A stretch of 20,780 nt of DNA from an uncultured Eubacteriaceae bacterium (GCA_937880125.1 CALFLU010000080.1:1-20780); one strand, 5' to 3'; shown: positions 7,954-16,088, counted from the first letter of the stretch. The notes: a model not told the origin generated them from the sequence alone. Program-made: numbers and translations.

Positions 7954-7969
7954 TCTTTTTTCCTCAATT

Positions 7970-8623
7970 TTACTCATAGCGTGCTGCATGTTTTTCCATT
8001 TTGTCGAATACAAACGTAGAGATCGTTGTTAAAAACAAATAAATGGCACCTGCTACAAAATAAAACTTCCATTCTCCGCTTGCCGCAAACTGCTTGCTCA
8101 CCCTTGTCAACTCAGCAAGCCCAATGACGATAACCAAAGAAGTATCCTTCAAAATCATGATAAATTCGTTGGCAAAGGGCGGTATTACGCGGCGATAGGT
8201 TTGCGGAATAATTATTTTCAACATTGCTTGCTTATAGGTCATGCCCAAAGCTTTTGCCGCCTCCATCTGACCTTTGTCAATGGATAATATTCCGGCTCTG
8301 AAAATCTCGGCCAAATACGCCGCCGTATTGAGCGTAAGACCGATAACCGCCGCACCAAACATTGATACATTGATATACGAGCCGGTAATGCTGTTGGCCA
8401 TTAAGGGTATGGCAAAGTACACGATAATCAGTTGCAGCATCAGCGGAGTTCCTCTGAAAATCCACACATATGTCCACGTAATGCCGCGCACCACTTTATT
8501 TTTTGAAATGCGTGCCAACGCCAGCAGCATCCCAAATATCAAACCTAAAGCAATGCTGATTAATGTCAACTCTATCGTGACAATCGTGCCGTCAAAAAAT
8601 CCCCTTGCTTGCATTGCAGTCAT
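7970..8623 (-). CDS. Polar amino-acid ABC transporter permease (HisM/GlnP type)
   Basis: A 217-residue inner-membrane protein with about five hydrophobic segments. It has the ATPase-contact EAA loop in [20 protein letters not shown] and the family-typical [15 protein letters not shown]. It forms the membrane channel, probably as a homodimer since only one permease gene is present. The ATG at 8623 follows GGGGTG by about 6 bases. It sits between the binding-protein and ATPase genes, and a hairpin with a T-run separates it from the binding-protein gene upstream. Confidence 0.93.
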   Translation of the reverse strand: MTAMQARGFFDGTIVTIELTLISIALGLIFGMLLALARISKNKVVRGITWTYVWIFRGTPLMLQLIIVYFAIPLMANSITGSYINVSMFGAAVIGLTLNTAAYLAEIFRAGILSIDKGQMEAAKALGMTYKQAMLKIIIPQTYRRVIPPFANEFIMILKDTSLVIVIGLAELTRVSKQFAASGEWKFYFVAGAIYLFLTTISTFVFDKMEKHAARYE

Positions 8624-8640
8624 CTTTTCACCCCGCTTAA

Positions 8641-8676
8641 AAAATCAGCTGGCAACCTAATCAATAAATTGCCAGC
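8641..8676 (-). terminator. Internal hairpin with T-run between binding protein and permease (partial terminator)
   Basis: An 8-bp perfect stem GCTGGCAA / TTGCCAGC (8648-8655, 8669-8676) with a 13-base loop is followed on the minus strand by TGATTTTTT. It probably lets the binding protein be made in excess over the permease and ATPase. Confidence 0.65.
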
Positions 8677-8728
8677 CTATTATATCATACTTCATTTTAT
8701 ATGACGAGCAAAAATAAAAATTCTATCT

Positions 8729-9550
8729 CTATTCGCGCAATTCCGTATCAATGTTTTGCGTGTAGTCTGCTTTGAGCCATTTTACGGATATTTCAGACAG
8801 TTTTCCGTCTTCGATAACGGCATCCAGTGCCTTTTGCATTTCATCTTTCAATGCTGTGTTGCCTTTTTTGATGCAAATCGAAATCGGCTCGTTTGTCAGC
8901 GAGGCACTGCTGATTTCATACAGGTCAGGATATTTGCCTACATAGTCGATTGCCACAGCCATGTCCACAACAATGGTGTTTACATTGCCGCTACGCATTG
9001 CCAAAAATGCCAAGTCAACCGAATCATATTGAATCAGTTCAAAGTTTACACCGCTGGCCATATGTTTTTGGCAGGCAATATCCGAAGTTGTCTGAAACTG
9101 TACACCAACTTTTTTACCTTCCAAGTCAGCGGGTGTTTTTACACTTTGATCTCCGGGTTTTACCACAATTACTTGGCCGTTTGCCAAGTAAGGCGTCGTA
9201 AATTCAAAGTTCGGCAGTCTTTCATTTGTCATACTCACCGAAGACATAATGGCATCATATTTTTCCGTATCTAACCCGATGAAAATGCCATCCCATGCCA
9301 CGGGAACAAAAACAACTTCCAGTCCCAGTTCTTCTGCAAGGGCCTTTGCCAAGTCAATATCAAACCCTACGGTTTCGCCGGTTTGTTCGTCAATGAATTC
9401 CATTGGCGGATAGGCCGGTTCTGTGCCGATTGTCAATTTCCCCGGTGTAATCGTCAAATCTTTAGAGGTTGTCGCGCCGCCACCGCCGCATCCGGCCAGC
9501 AAAGAAACAAGCAGCAACAAAGTTACAAATAAAATAGCAAATTTTTTCAT
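8729..9550 (-). CDS. Amino-acid-binding lipoprotein of ABC transporter (SBP family 3)
   Basis: A 273-residue extracellular solute-binding protein anchored by lipid. The N-terminus is a lipoprotein signal ending in the lipobox LAGC with Cys21, followed by a short glycine-rich linker. The mature part carries the bacterial extracellular solute-binding family 3 pattern: LTIGTEPAYPPMEF, VGFDIDLAKALAEELG, SMTNER with the ligand carboxylate Arg, and VVDMAVA with the amino-group-binding Asp. The amino acid bound cannot be fixed from sequence alone. Glutamine, cystine and other polar residues all use this fold. AGGAGA precedes the ATG. It is the first gene of the operon and has a strong promoter. Confidence 0.93.
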   Translation of the reverse strand: MKKFAILFVTLLLLVSLLAGCGGGGATTSKDLTITPGKLTIGTEPAYPPMEFIDEQTGETVGFDIDLAKALAEELGLEVVFVPVAWDGIFIGLDTEKYDAIMSSVSMTNERLPNFEFTTPYLANGQVIVVKPGDQSVKTPADLEGKKVGVQFQTTSDIACQKHMASGVNFELIQYDSVDLAFLAMRSGNVNTIVVDMAVAIDYVGKYPDLYEISSASLTNEPISICIKKGNTALKDEMQKALDAVIEDGKLSEISVKWLKADYTQNIDTELRE

Positions 9551-9629
9551 GTTCCATTCTCCTTCTCAGTTTTGCAGCTTGATGAACCACCAAACCACCT
9601 TGTTTCAAATAAATAATGAATATTTATAC

Positions 9630-9658
9630 ATTTTATTGTCATTTTATAAATTTGTCAA
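9630..9658 (-). promoter_or_regulatory. Sigma-A promoter of the amino-acid ABC operon
   Basis: On the minus strand, perfect TTGACA (9653-9658), a 17-base spacer and TAAAAT (9630-9635) lie about 80 bases upstream of the binding-protein ATG. The leader between them is AT-rich, and no riboswitch-like structure was recognised in it. Confidence 0.8.
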
Positions 9659-9678
9659 GGGTGTTTGGCGTATTTTTA

Positions 9679-9707
9679 TAGATTTTTTGCATTATTCATA
9701 TTATAAT
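9679..9707 (+). promoter_or_regulatory. Candidate promoter of the thioesterase gene
   Basis: A perfect TATAAT (9702-9707) lies 44 bases before the ATG. The -35 position at 17 bases reads TAGATT, only a partial match. It is divergent from the ABC operon promoter. Confidence 0.4.
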
Positions 9708-9751
9708 AAAATTATCCTCGCACAGTAAAATCTTTTGAACGCAGGTGAAGT

Positions 9752-10273
9752 ATGCAATATAAAGTTGTAAAAATGCAAAACAGCAGCAGCATGTGCATGG
9801 TCTGCGGACTGGATAACCACTATAGCCTCAAGGCACATTTTTTTGAAACCGAAGAAGACTATGTGGTATGCCAAATGCGTATAAGCGACATCTATCAAAG
9901 CTATCCCGACCGCGTGCACGGCGGCATGGTCACAACGCTTTTAGACGAAATCATGGGCCGCGCCAATATGGTTCACGACCCTGAAGGCTTTTCGGTCACC
10001 GCCAAAATGGATACACATTTTTTATTACCTGTTCCGCTAAACGAAGACTTTTATATGACGGCGCATATCACCCGCAACACCCGCCTGTTATATGAAGCCT
10101 CATCGGAATTGATTTTGTCTGACGGCAGCATCGCAGCACGCGCTTGGGGCAAATATGTCAAAACATCCTTGGATAAAATCGACAAACACCATGCAACGCA
10201 CGGTGTTTGGATATATGATACCGACTATTTGGTTCCTGATTTTTTTGAAATTCCCAATACGGTCGAATCCTGA
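9752..10273 (+). CDS. PaaI-like hotdog-fold thioesterase
   Basis: A 173-residue cytosolic protein of the 4HBT/PaaI hotdog superfamily, which hydrolyses acyl-CoA or acyl-ACP thioesters. It begins with a CMVCGLDN segment common in this subgroup. It carries the active-site RVHGGMVTTLLDEIMG (His56-Gly-Gly, with a nearby Asp65/Glu66 carboxylate) and the substrate-channel strand TAKMDTHFLLPVPL. About 35 residues extend past the usual fold and include WIYDTDYLVPDFF, whose role is unknown. The AGGTGA ribosome site precedes ATG 9752. The gene is monocistronic and converges on the next gene with 10 bases between stops. The substrate is not predictable from sequence. Confidence 0.83.
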   Translation: MQYKVVKMQNSSSMCMVCGLDNHYSLKAHFFETEEDYVVCQMRISDIYQSYPDRVHGGMVTTLLDEIMGRANMVHDPEGFSVTAKMDTHFLLPVPLNEDFYMTAHITRNTRLLYEASSELILSDGSIAARAWGKYVKTSLDKIDKHHATHGVWIYDTDYLVPDFFEIPNTVES

Positions 10274-10283
10274 TAGTACTGTA

Positions 10284-10673
10284 TTATTGCATATAATTTA
10301 ATATGTCCGGTTTTTTGAAGGTTTCCACCAAATGAAGCAATTTTTTCTCGTCCAGATCAAGAATGCTCACATTTTCATCCTTGAATAAAACGGCTACCAC
10401 AAAGCTCTTGCGCTCCGGTGCCGAAAACACAAAAGGTTTCGTTTTTTCGCGAAGTTCTTCATCCTTTTCCAAAATTTTGCTTGCATCCGCTTCCATCATT
10501 TCTTCGTCCAACACTTCATACATTGCAACAGATCGTCTTGTCAAATCAATTGCCTGACTCTGAAGAAAACTGCCTTTGATCATAATTGTCAAATAATTTC
10601 CTAAAAATGTGGTGGATATGATTTCCGAACCCTCATATTCGCCGGCAATGACGGTTGATTTTTTTTTCGCCAT
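10284..10673 (-). CDS. Small cytosolic protein of unknown function
   Basis: A 129-residue protein that I do not recognise. It begins MAKKKSTVIAGEYEG and has no signal peptide or transmembrane segment. The first half is predicted beta-rich (IISTTFLGNYLTIMI). A middle charged helix (EEMMEADASKILEKDEEL) is followed by a beta-like FVVAVLFKDENVSILDL and a C-terminal helix. The ORF is credible: a strong AGGAGGG site precedes the ATG, a TGGTATAAT promoter lies just upstream, and it fills the gap between a convergent thioesterase and the pyk gene. It may be cotranscribed with pyk at low level, because no strong terminator separates them. Confidence 0.7.
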   Translation of the reverse strand: MAKKKSTVIAGEYEGSEIISTTFLGNYLTIMIKGSFLQSQAIDLTRRSVAMYEVLDEEMMEADASKILEKDEELREKTKPFVFSAPERKSFVVAVLFKDENVSILDLDEKKLLHLVETFKKPDILNYMQ

Positions 10674-10703
10674 CCGAACCCTCCTGTTTGTAAAATATTT
10701 TTT

Positions 10704-10712
10704 ATTATACCA
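10704..10712 (-). promoter_or_regulatory. Extended -10 promoter of the unknown small gene
   Basis: The minus strand reads TGGTATAAT (TATAAT at 10704-10709), about 30 bases before the start codon. The -35 region (TTTCAC, 16-base spacer) is weak and lies inside an inverted repeat. Confidence 0.6.
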
Positions 10713-10713
10713 T

Positions 10714-10736
10714 AAAGATTTCTTTGTGAAATCTTT
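10714..10736. repeat. 9-bp inverted repeat between pyk and the unknown gene
   Basis: AAAGATTTC / GAAATCTTT with a 5-base loop lies just beyond the pyk stop and overlaps the -35 region of the next gene's promoter. On the minus strand no T-run follows it, so it is a poor pyk terminator. It could be an operator. Confidence 0.5.
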
Positions 10737-10754
10737 TTTCGCCTTCGCTCGATT

Positions 10755-12200
10755 TTAGATTGTCGCCACTTCACAACTGCCCACATCATGCACACGCACA
10801 ACGCGGATATTGTTCGTGCTTCCGCTGACATTTATGGGAAAGCCTGAGGTGACTACCACCATGTCATTTTCCTGTACCATTCCCCCCTGCGCCGCAGCGC
10901 GCACAGCCTTGCACACAAGGACTTCGTATTCTGTCTGCGCCTCGATAAAGGTCGAATGCACGCCCCACACCAGAGTTAATTTTCGCATCACGCTCCTGTC
11001 ATGCACGGCTGCAATCAACAAACATTGGGGACGAAATTTAGAAATCAGCCGTGGCGTATATCCGCCCGTTGTGGGAGCGATAATCGCCTTTACATCCAAT
11101 TTATGCGCAATGTCTCCCACTGCGTGTCCAATGACGTTGGTCACCGAAGTCAGCCCCGTAAAATCTCTTTTGATGTTTCGAAAATACCGCTCGCTCGCCT
11201 CGGTGCGATAAATGACGCGTGATAGTGTCTCCACCGACTCCACAGGATATTTTCCCGCAGCGCTTTCGGCCGAAAGCATAACGGCATCCGTTCCGTCAAA
11301 CACCGCATTGGCAACGTCGTTGACTTCTGCACGCGTTGCATGGGGGTTGCGAATCATCGAGTCCAACATCTGCGTTGCCGTAATCACCGGCTTTGCGGCG
11401 ATATTACATTTTTCAATGATATCCTTTTGTGTAACGGGAATGAGCTCTGCATCAATTTCTACCCCCAAATCTCCCCGTGCAACCATGATGCCGTCGCTGT
11501 TTTGTATAATTTCATCGATGTTGATTACCCCTTCGCCGTTTTCGATTTTTGAGATAATCCATATTTTTTCTCCGCCGTTTTCATCTAAAAATCTGCGCAT
11601 CAGCGCAACATCCGCCGCACTGCGAACAAAGGACGCCGCAACAAAATCAATTCCGTTTTCAATGCCGAATAACAAATCTTTTTTGTCTTCTTCCGTTAAA
11701 AACGGCATTTCGGGCTTGCCCTTTGGAATGCTAATGCTTTTGTTGTTGCTGAGCACGCCGGCAACAGTGACTCTCATGATGATTTCTCTGCCGACAACCT
11801 CTTCTACTTCCATTTCAATAAGCCCGTCGTCAAAGCGCATTTTCTCGCCCGGATTTACGTCCAAATACAATTCGTCATAGGTAATTCCGACTCTGTTTTC
11901 ATCGCCGACAACCTCTTCGCCCGTCAAGATAAACCTCTGCCCGTTTTGCAGTTGCACGCGATCATTTTTAAATTTCTTGATTCGTATTTCAGGTCCCTTT
12001 GTGTCCAACAACACACCCACTGTCTCGCCCTGCTGCTCCGCTATTTTGCGCAGCCTCTTTAGCCGCACCAAATGCTCTGCATGGGTGCCGTGAGAAAAGT
12101 TAAGTCGTGCAACACGCATGCCCGCTTGCAGCATTTTTGCCAAAATCACCTCGTCGTCACAAGCAGGTCCCAAGGTACATACGATTTTTGTTTTATTCAT
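10755..12200 (-). CDS. pyk: Pyruvate kinase
   Basis: A 481-residue glycolytic enzyme converting phosphoenolpyruvate and ADP to pyruvate and ATP in the cytosol. The N-terminal TKIVCTLGP, LNFSHG (34-38 region) and LLDTKGPEIR (64-73) are standard. The B domain spans about residues 75-160. Catalytic Lys218 is in IISKIEN, the metal and phosphate site is MVARGDLGVE (239-248), and ITATQMLDSM and the C-terminal regulatory domain follow. The length matches the basic enzyme; the extra C-terminal PEP-utilising domain found in some Bacilli is absent. The start has AAGGGA and lies 16 bases after pfkA, so the two are one operon. Confidence 0.97.
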   Translation of the reverse strand: MNKTKIVCTLGPACDDEVILAKMLQAGMRVARLNFSHGTHAEHLVRLKRLRKIAEQQGETVGVLLDTKGPEIRIKKFKNDRVQLQNGQRFILTGEEVVGDENRVGITYDELYLDVNPGEKMRFDDGLIEMEVEEVVGREIIMRVTVAGVLSNNKSISIPKGKPEMPFLTEEDKKDLLFGIENGIDFVAASFVRSAADVALMRRFLDENGGEKIWIISKIENGEGVINIDEIIQNSDGIMVARGDLGVEIDAELIPVTQKDIIEKCNIAAKPVITATQMLDSMIRNPHATRAEVNDVANAVFDGTDAVMLSAESAAGKYPVESVETLSRVIYRTEASERYFRNIKRDFTGLTSVTNVIGHAVGDIAHKLDVKAIIAPTTGGYTPRLISKFRPQCLLIAAVHDRSVMRKLTLVWGVHSTFIEAQTEYEVLVCKAVRAAAQGGMVQENDMVVVTSGFPINVSGSTNNIRVVRVHDVGSCEVATI

Positions 12201-12216
12201 TTTTATTCCCTTTCGG

Positions 12217-13176
12217 CTACATGGAAATCATATTCATAATGCGATATAGTTCGCTGTCCAGCTCTTTTTTCATATCAATGGCTTCACGCAGATCAAAATG
12301 CGTGAATTTGCCGTTTTTGTGCGCCACAGCGCGATTGGTTTGTGCTTTTAAAATCAGCTCAACGGCCATAGCCCCCATCACTGAAGCCAAAATACGGTCG
12401 AAAGACGAAGGGCTCCCGCCTCTTTGAATATAACCCAAATTTGTGCCTTTTGTTTCAATGCCCGTATGGTTAAACATATCCTCGGCAATTTTCAAATAAT
12501 CCCCCGCCCCCTCGGCCGCAACCGAAATGCTGTGCATTTTACCCATATTTTTGCTGGCAAGCATTTTTTTGTATATGCTTTCAAAATCCGCCTCAATCTC
12601 GGGCAGTATCACACTTTCCGCTCCGCCTGCAATGCCTGCAAAAAGCGCAATGTATCCTGCATCTCTGCCCATTACCTGCACAACATTGCCTCGGTTGTGT
12701 GCTGCGGAAGTGTCGCTGATTTTGCTGATTGCGTCCACCGCCGTGTTTACTGCCGTGTCAAAGCCGATTGTGTAATCAGTGCTCGCTACATCGTTGTCAA
12801 TGGTCCCGGGAATACACATCACTTCCACACCCATCTCTGACAGTGCCAAGGCCCCCCGATAGGACCCGTCTCCGCCTATGACGATCAGCGCATCAATTTT
12901 AAATTCTTCCAGTGCTTTTATGGCTTCTTCTTTTCCTTGTTGTGTTGTGAAAAATTTGCTTCGACTGCTGTCTAATATCGTTCCGCCTCGATGAATAATG
13001 TCGTCCACCGACAAAATGTCCATCTTCTTAATTTCTCTCTCAATCAATCCCGCATATCCTTGGTAGATGCCGTATATCTCCATATCATAAAAAATCGCCG
13101 TGCGCACGACTGCTCTGATGGCCGCATTCATACCCGGTGCATCGCCCCCGCTTGTCAATACAGCTATTCGTTTCAT
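12217..13176 (-). CDS. pfkA: ATP-dependent 6-phosphofructokinase
   Basis: A 319-residue enzyme that phosphorylates fructose 6-phosphate to fructose 1,6-bisphosphate, the committed glycolytic step. It starts with TSGGDAPGMNAAIR. GGDGS is at 101-105, and Gly104 marks ATP rather than pyrophosphate use. The catalytic PGTIDND holds Asp127. VMGRDAGYIA, AEGAGDY and LGYIQRGGSPSSFDR complete the substrate and effector sites. The length is exactly that of bacterial PfkA. GAGGT lies 7 bases before the ATG. It is the first gene of the pfkA-pyk operon, with an extended -10 promoter and a 12-bp palindrome upstream. Confidence 0.97.
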   Translation of the reverse strand: MKRIAVLTSGGDAPGMNAAIRAVVRTAIFYDMEIYGIYQGYAGLIEREIKKMDILSVDDIIHRGGTILDSSRSKFFTTQQGKEEAIKALEEFKIDALIVIGGDGSYRGALALSEMGVEVMCIPGTIDNDVASTDYTIGFDTAVNTAVDAISKISDTSAAHNRGNVVQVMGRDAGYIALFAGIAGGAESVILPEIEADFESIYKKMLASKNMGKMHSISVAAEGAGDYLKIAEDMFNHTGIETKGTNLGYIQRGGSPSSFDRILASVMGAMAVELILKAQTNRAVAHKNGKFTHFDLREAIDMKKELDSELYRIMNMISM

Positions 13177-13231
13177 TTTTTTACCTCGTATTTTTTATCG
13201 TAACTTCCTGTCTGTTCTTTGCATAAATATA

Positions 13232-13240
13232 ATTATAACA
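13232..13240 (-). promoter_or_regulatory. Extended -10 promoter of pfkA-pyk
   Basis: The minus strand reads TGTTATAAT (TATAAT at 13232-13237), about 55 bases before pfkA. The -35 position has no consensus and falls inside a palindrome (13252-13263), suggesting that a regulator acts there. Confidence 0.6.
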
Positions 13241-13251
13241 TTTAATGCACA

Positions 13252-13263
13252 TTCCTGCAGGAA
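13252..13263. promoter_or_regulatory. 12-bp perfect palindrome at the pfkA -35 position, possible operator
   Basis: TTCCTGCAGGAA is a perfect palindrome covering the -35 position relative to the pfkA -10 box. It does not match the CcpA cre consensus. No cognate regulator is identifiable here. Confidence 0.35.
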
Positions 13264-13354
13264 AAAAATCTTTCACTCCAATCACCGCAAATATCGGCAA
13301 CATTTCACCGAAATAAAATATGCCTTCAAGCAAATTTGCCTTGCAGACGCTTAT

Positions 13355-13390
13355 GCAAATAAAAAGAGCCTTTCGGCTCTTTTTATTTGC
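13355..13390 (-). terminator. Intrinsic terminator of metNIQ
   Basis: A perfect 16-bp stem (13355-13370 with 13375-13390) with a four-base loop, holding A5 and T5 runs beside an AGAGCC/GGCTCT core. It lies 25 bases past the metQ stop and upstream of the pfkA promoter. It could work in both directions. Confidence 0.88.
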
Positions 13391-13414
13391 GGTGCTTTTC
13401 GCACATCTGTTTTT

Positions 13415-14230
13415 CTAATTCATCGGTACAACCGTGCCTTTGTAGGTGTCTTCAATGAATTTTTTTACTTCAGCGCCGTTCATAACCTCCACGAGCGCTT
13501 TGACACCCTTGTCTCCTTCATTGCCTTTTTTCACAGCAATAATATTGGCATAGGTTTTTGCGGCAAGAGAATCTTTTTCTTCTTTCGCCAATGCGTCTGT
13601 CGCAGCATTTAGCCCTGCCTGCATGGCATAGTTTCCGTTAATGACGGCCATATCCACATCCTGCAGCGAACGCGGCAGCTGTGCGGCTTCAATTTCGAGG
13701 ATTTTTAAATTTTTCGGATTTTCAACAATGTCTTTAACCGTGGCTTTCAACCCTGCATCTTCTCTGATCTTAATCAAGCCCTGATTTTCCAGCAACAACA
13801 GCGCGCGCGCTTCATTGGTTACATCGTTGGGAACGGCAATTTGCGCTCCGTCTTGCAGTTCTGCAATGGTTTTGACTTTTCCGGGATAAAGTCCCAGTGG
13901 TTCATAGTGAACGGCAGCCACCGACACCAGCCCTGTGTTGCGTTCTTCGTTGAAATTTTCCAAATACGGCAAATGCTGAAAATAGTTTGCATCCAACTCG
14001 CCGCTTTCCAAAGCCAAATTCGGTTGAACATAATCTGTGTACTCGATAATCTCCAACTCATAGCCTTTTTCTTTCAGCAAGTCATTTGCATATTTCAAAA
14101 TTTCCGCATGGGGTGTTACCGATGCCCCGACTTTGATTTTTGCGGTTTCTTTCGGCGCCGTTGAGCCGCATCCGGCAAACAACATCAGCGTCAGAGCGAT
14201 AACTGTGAGAATAGCCAATACTTTTTTCAT
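13415..14230 (-). CDS. metQ: Methionine-binding lipoprotein (NlpA/MetQ family)
   Basis: A 271-residue extracellular lipoprotein that delivers methionine to the MetNI transporter. A signal peptide ends in lipobox FAGC with Cys21. The mature domain shows the NlpA pattern: IKVGASVTPHAEIL, IIEYTDYVQPNLALESGELDAN (first part within 60-82), and NYFQHLPYL. HYEPLGLYPGKVKTI, IAVPND and VINGNYA follow. Close relatives bind D- or L-methionine or short peptides, so exact specificity is inferred from the gene neighbours. GAAGGG precedes the ATG. It lies 32 bases after metI and is the last gene of the operon, ending at a strong terminator. Confidence 0.93.
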   Translation of the reverse strand: MKKVLAILTVIALTLMLFAGCGSTAPKETAKIKVGASVTPHAEILKYANDLLKEKGYELEIIEYTDYVQPNLALESGELDANYFQHLPYLENFNEERNTGLVSVAAVHYEPLGLYPGKVKTIAELQDGAQIAVPNDVTNEARALLLLENQGLIKIREDAGLKATVKDIVENPKNLKILEIEAAQLPRSLQDVDMAVINGNYAMQAGLNAATDALAKEEKDSLAAKTYANIIAVKKGNEGDKGVKALVEVMNGAEVKKFIEDTYKGTVVPMN

Positions 14231-14262
14231 AAATTTTTCCCTTCTTCGTTTATATATTTTTA

Positions 14263-14922
14263 TTAAAATCGCTTGTCAAATTTTTTCGCAAGCCGCATGC
14301 CCGTATCCTGAAAGATTTGCACGATAATGACCAGCAATGCAACCGTAACCAGCATAATACCCGTCTCATATCGATAATACCCATAATTAATGGCAATGGC
14401 GCCAAGACCACCACCGCCGATGATGCCGGCCATCGCCGAATAACTCAAAATTGTTGTAACAGCAATGGCGCTGCCGACAATCAGGGAAGGCTTTGCCTCC
14501 GGCAGCAACACTTTTCGCACAATATCCATTGGGCTTGCCCCCATGGATTGCGCCGCTTCTATGACGCCGTAGTCCACTTCTTTGATGGAGGATTCCACCA
14601 GCCGTGCAATAAACGGTGCCGCTGCCACAACCAACGAAACCACCGCAGCTTTGGGCCCTATTGTCGTTCCGGCCACTGCCCTTGTAAAAGGAATCAAAAC
14701 AATCATCAAAATCAAAAACGGAACCGAGCGCAAAATGTTGATGATAACATCCAACACCTTGTTCAGCAGCGGTCTGGGTCGTATGCCGTTTTTGTCGGTA
14801 ACAATCATCACAATGCCCAAGGGCAGACCCACCGCATAGGCCAACAAGGTAGACAACAGTGTCATAAACAAAGTTTCAGCAACCCCTACACCCAATAATT
14901 TCATCATCACAGCATCAAACAT
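14263..14922 (-). CDS. metI: Methionine ABC transporter permease
   Basis: A 219-residue membrane protein with about five transmembrane segments, the MetI partner of MetN. The EAA loop that touches the ATPase is EAAQSMGASPMDIVRKVLLP. GGLGAIAINYGYYRYE near the C-terminus is highly typical of MetI. Its ATG overlaps the end of metN by 8 bases, implying translational coupling and equal amounts of the two subunits. Confidence 0.95.
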   Translation of the reverse strand: MFDAVMMKLLGVGVAETLFMTLLSTLLAYAVGLPLGIVMIVTDKNGIRPRPLLNKVLDVIINILRSVPFLILMIVLIPFTRAVAGTTIGPKAAVVSLVVAAAPFIARLVESSIKEVDYGVIEAAQSMGASPMDIVRKVLLPEAKPSLIVGSAIAVTTILSYSAMAGIIGGGGLGAIAINYGYYRYETGIMLVTVALLVIIVQIFQDTGMRLAKKFDKRF

Positions 14923-15931
14923 TTCCCGCCACCTCTTCCACAGCCAAGTTTTTTCTTTTCAAATACGTAATAATGCGCTCTTTTGTTCTCTCATCGTCGG
15001 GAATTTGCAAAACAAGGTGACCAAAAGATCTGTCATCGATATTTTTGATATCGCCGAATAAAATATTTACAGGCGCTTTGCATTCCAAAATCATGTTGGC
15101 AATCACCGGCTCATAGGCATTGCCCCCGTCAAAAACAACACGGATAAATTGCTCCCCGGTAAGTTCTCTGGTTTTTGCCCCACCCGGAAAGAAAAATTTT
15201 CTGCCTGCAGCCGATTGCGGTCGTGTAAAAATTTCTTCCACCGTCCCGATTTCGGCAATCTTGCTGTTATCAATAATCGCCACGCGCTGGCAAATTTCTT
15301 CTATGACGCTCATTTCGTGGGTAATGATAATAATGGTAATTCCCAGCCTCCTGTTAATATCCTTTATCAAGGCCAGGATGGCTTGTGTTGTGGTAGGATC
15401 CAGCGCGCTGGTTGCCTCGTCACACAGCAACACTTTCGGCTTTGTGGCCAGGGCGCGTGCAATGGCTACGCGCTGCTTTTGTCCGCCCGAAAGCTGCGAA
15501 GGATAGACGTTTTTTTTGTCGCTGAGTCCTACAATTTCCAGCAGTTCTTCCGCGCGTTTTTTTGCCTCAGCTTTTTCGACACCGGCAATTTCCAGCGGAA
15601 AACATACATTTTGAAGCGCAGTGCGCTGCATTAACAAATTAAATTGCTGAAAAATCATTCCCATGGATTGGCGCACGGCTCGAAGTTCTTTTTCCGTTAA
15701 TTTTGATAGCCCTTGTCCGTTAAAAATTACTTCTCCCGAAGTGGGTTTTTCCAAAAAATTAATACATCGCACAAGGGTGCTCTTTCCCGCCCCGCTCATT
15801 CCGATGATGCCAAATATCTCTCCTTCATATATTTGGAGATCAATATTTTCCAGAGCTGACACACTGCCGTCTTTTGTTTCAAAAACTTTGCCTAACTTAC
15901 TCAGCTCTATAATTGTCTGTTTTTTTTCCAT
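14915..15931 (-). CDS. metN: Methionine ABC transporter ATPase with NIL domain
   Basis: A 338-residue ATPase driving methionine import. Walker A GMSGAGKST (44-52), FQQFNLL, signature LSGGQKQR (147-154), Walker B VLLCDEAT (167-174) and switch His in ITHEMSV are all present. Residues about 260-338 form the NIL (ferredoxin-like) domain that binds methionine and inhibits transport when internal methionine is high, so feedback control is likely. The ribosome site is weak (GGTGA). It is the first gene of metNIQ and has a strong promoter about 75 bases upstream. Confidence 0.96.
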   Translation of the reverse strand: MEKKQTIIELSKLGKVFETKDGSVSALENIDLQIYEGEIFGIIGMSGAGKSTLVRCINFLEKPTSGEVIFNGQGLSKLTEKELRAVRQSMGMIFQQFNLLMQRTALQNVCFPLEIAGVEKAEAKKRAEELLEIVGLSDKKNVYPSQLSGGQKQRVAIARALATKPKVLLCDEATSALDPTTTQAILALIKDINRRLGITIIIITHEMSVIEEICQRVAIIDNSKIAEIGTVEEIFTRPQSAAGRKFFFPGGAKTRELTGEQFIRVVFDGGNAYEPVIANMILECKAPVNILFGDIKNIDDRSFGHLVLQIPDDERTKERIITYLKRKNLAVEEVAGNV

Positions 15932-16006
15932 TCACCGTTACCCGTTGAATAATTTGCACCGTTTATCGTTTTTATCCTCAAAATATTCGTCCCTTCATAA
16001 TCTTTT

Positions 16007-16035
16007 ATTATAAGTTCAGTTACGCGGAAAATCAA
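16007..16035 (-). promoter_or_regulatory. Sigma-A promoter of metNIQ
   Basis: On the minus strand, TTGATT (16030-16035), a 17-base spacer and perfect TATAAT (16007-16012). The predicted leader is only about 70 bases, too short for an S-box riboswitch. Confidence 0.78.
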
Positions 16036-16048
16036 GGCTTGTTTCCGC
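16024..16048. promoter_or_regulatory. Inverted repeat over the metNIQ -35 box, possible operator
   Basis: GCGGAAA (16024-16030) and TTTCCGC (16042-16048) flank an inner CAAG/CTTG pair, giving a nearly perfect 25-base dyad. It covers the TTGATT box, so a bound repressor would block polymerase. Confidence 0.5.
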
Positions 16049-16088
16049 AGTTTCCAACAAAAGCAACAACATGCCAATGTCCATTTGT

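Noticed and set aside
11212..11880. 222-codon open frame opposite pyk
   Set aside because: It is a Ser/Thr/Ile-rich shadow of the conserved pyruvate kinase frame, with no start signal.
14915..14922. Frameshift between metN and metI
   Set aside because: The 8-base overlap joins two complete proteins. Coupled overlaps of this type are normal in ABC operons.
15932..16006. S-box (SAM) riboswitch upstream of metN
   Set aside because: The leader after the predicted promoter is about 70 bases and shows no four-helix S-box layout or terminator before metN.
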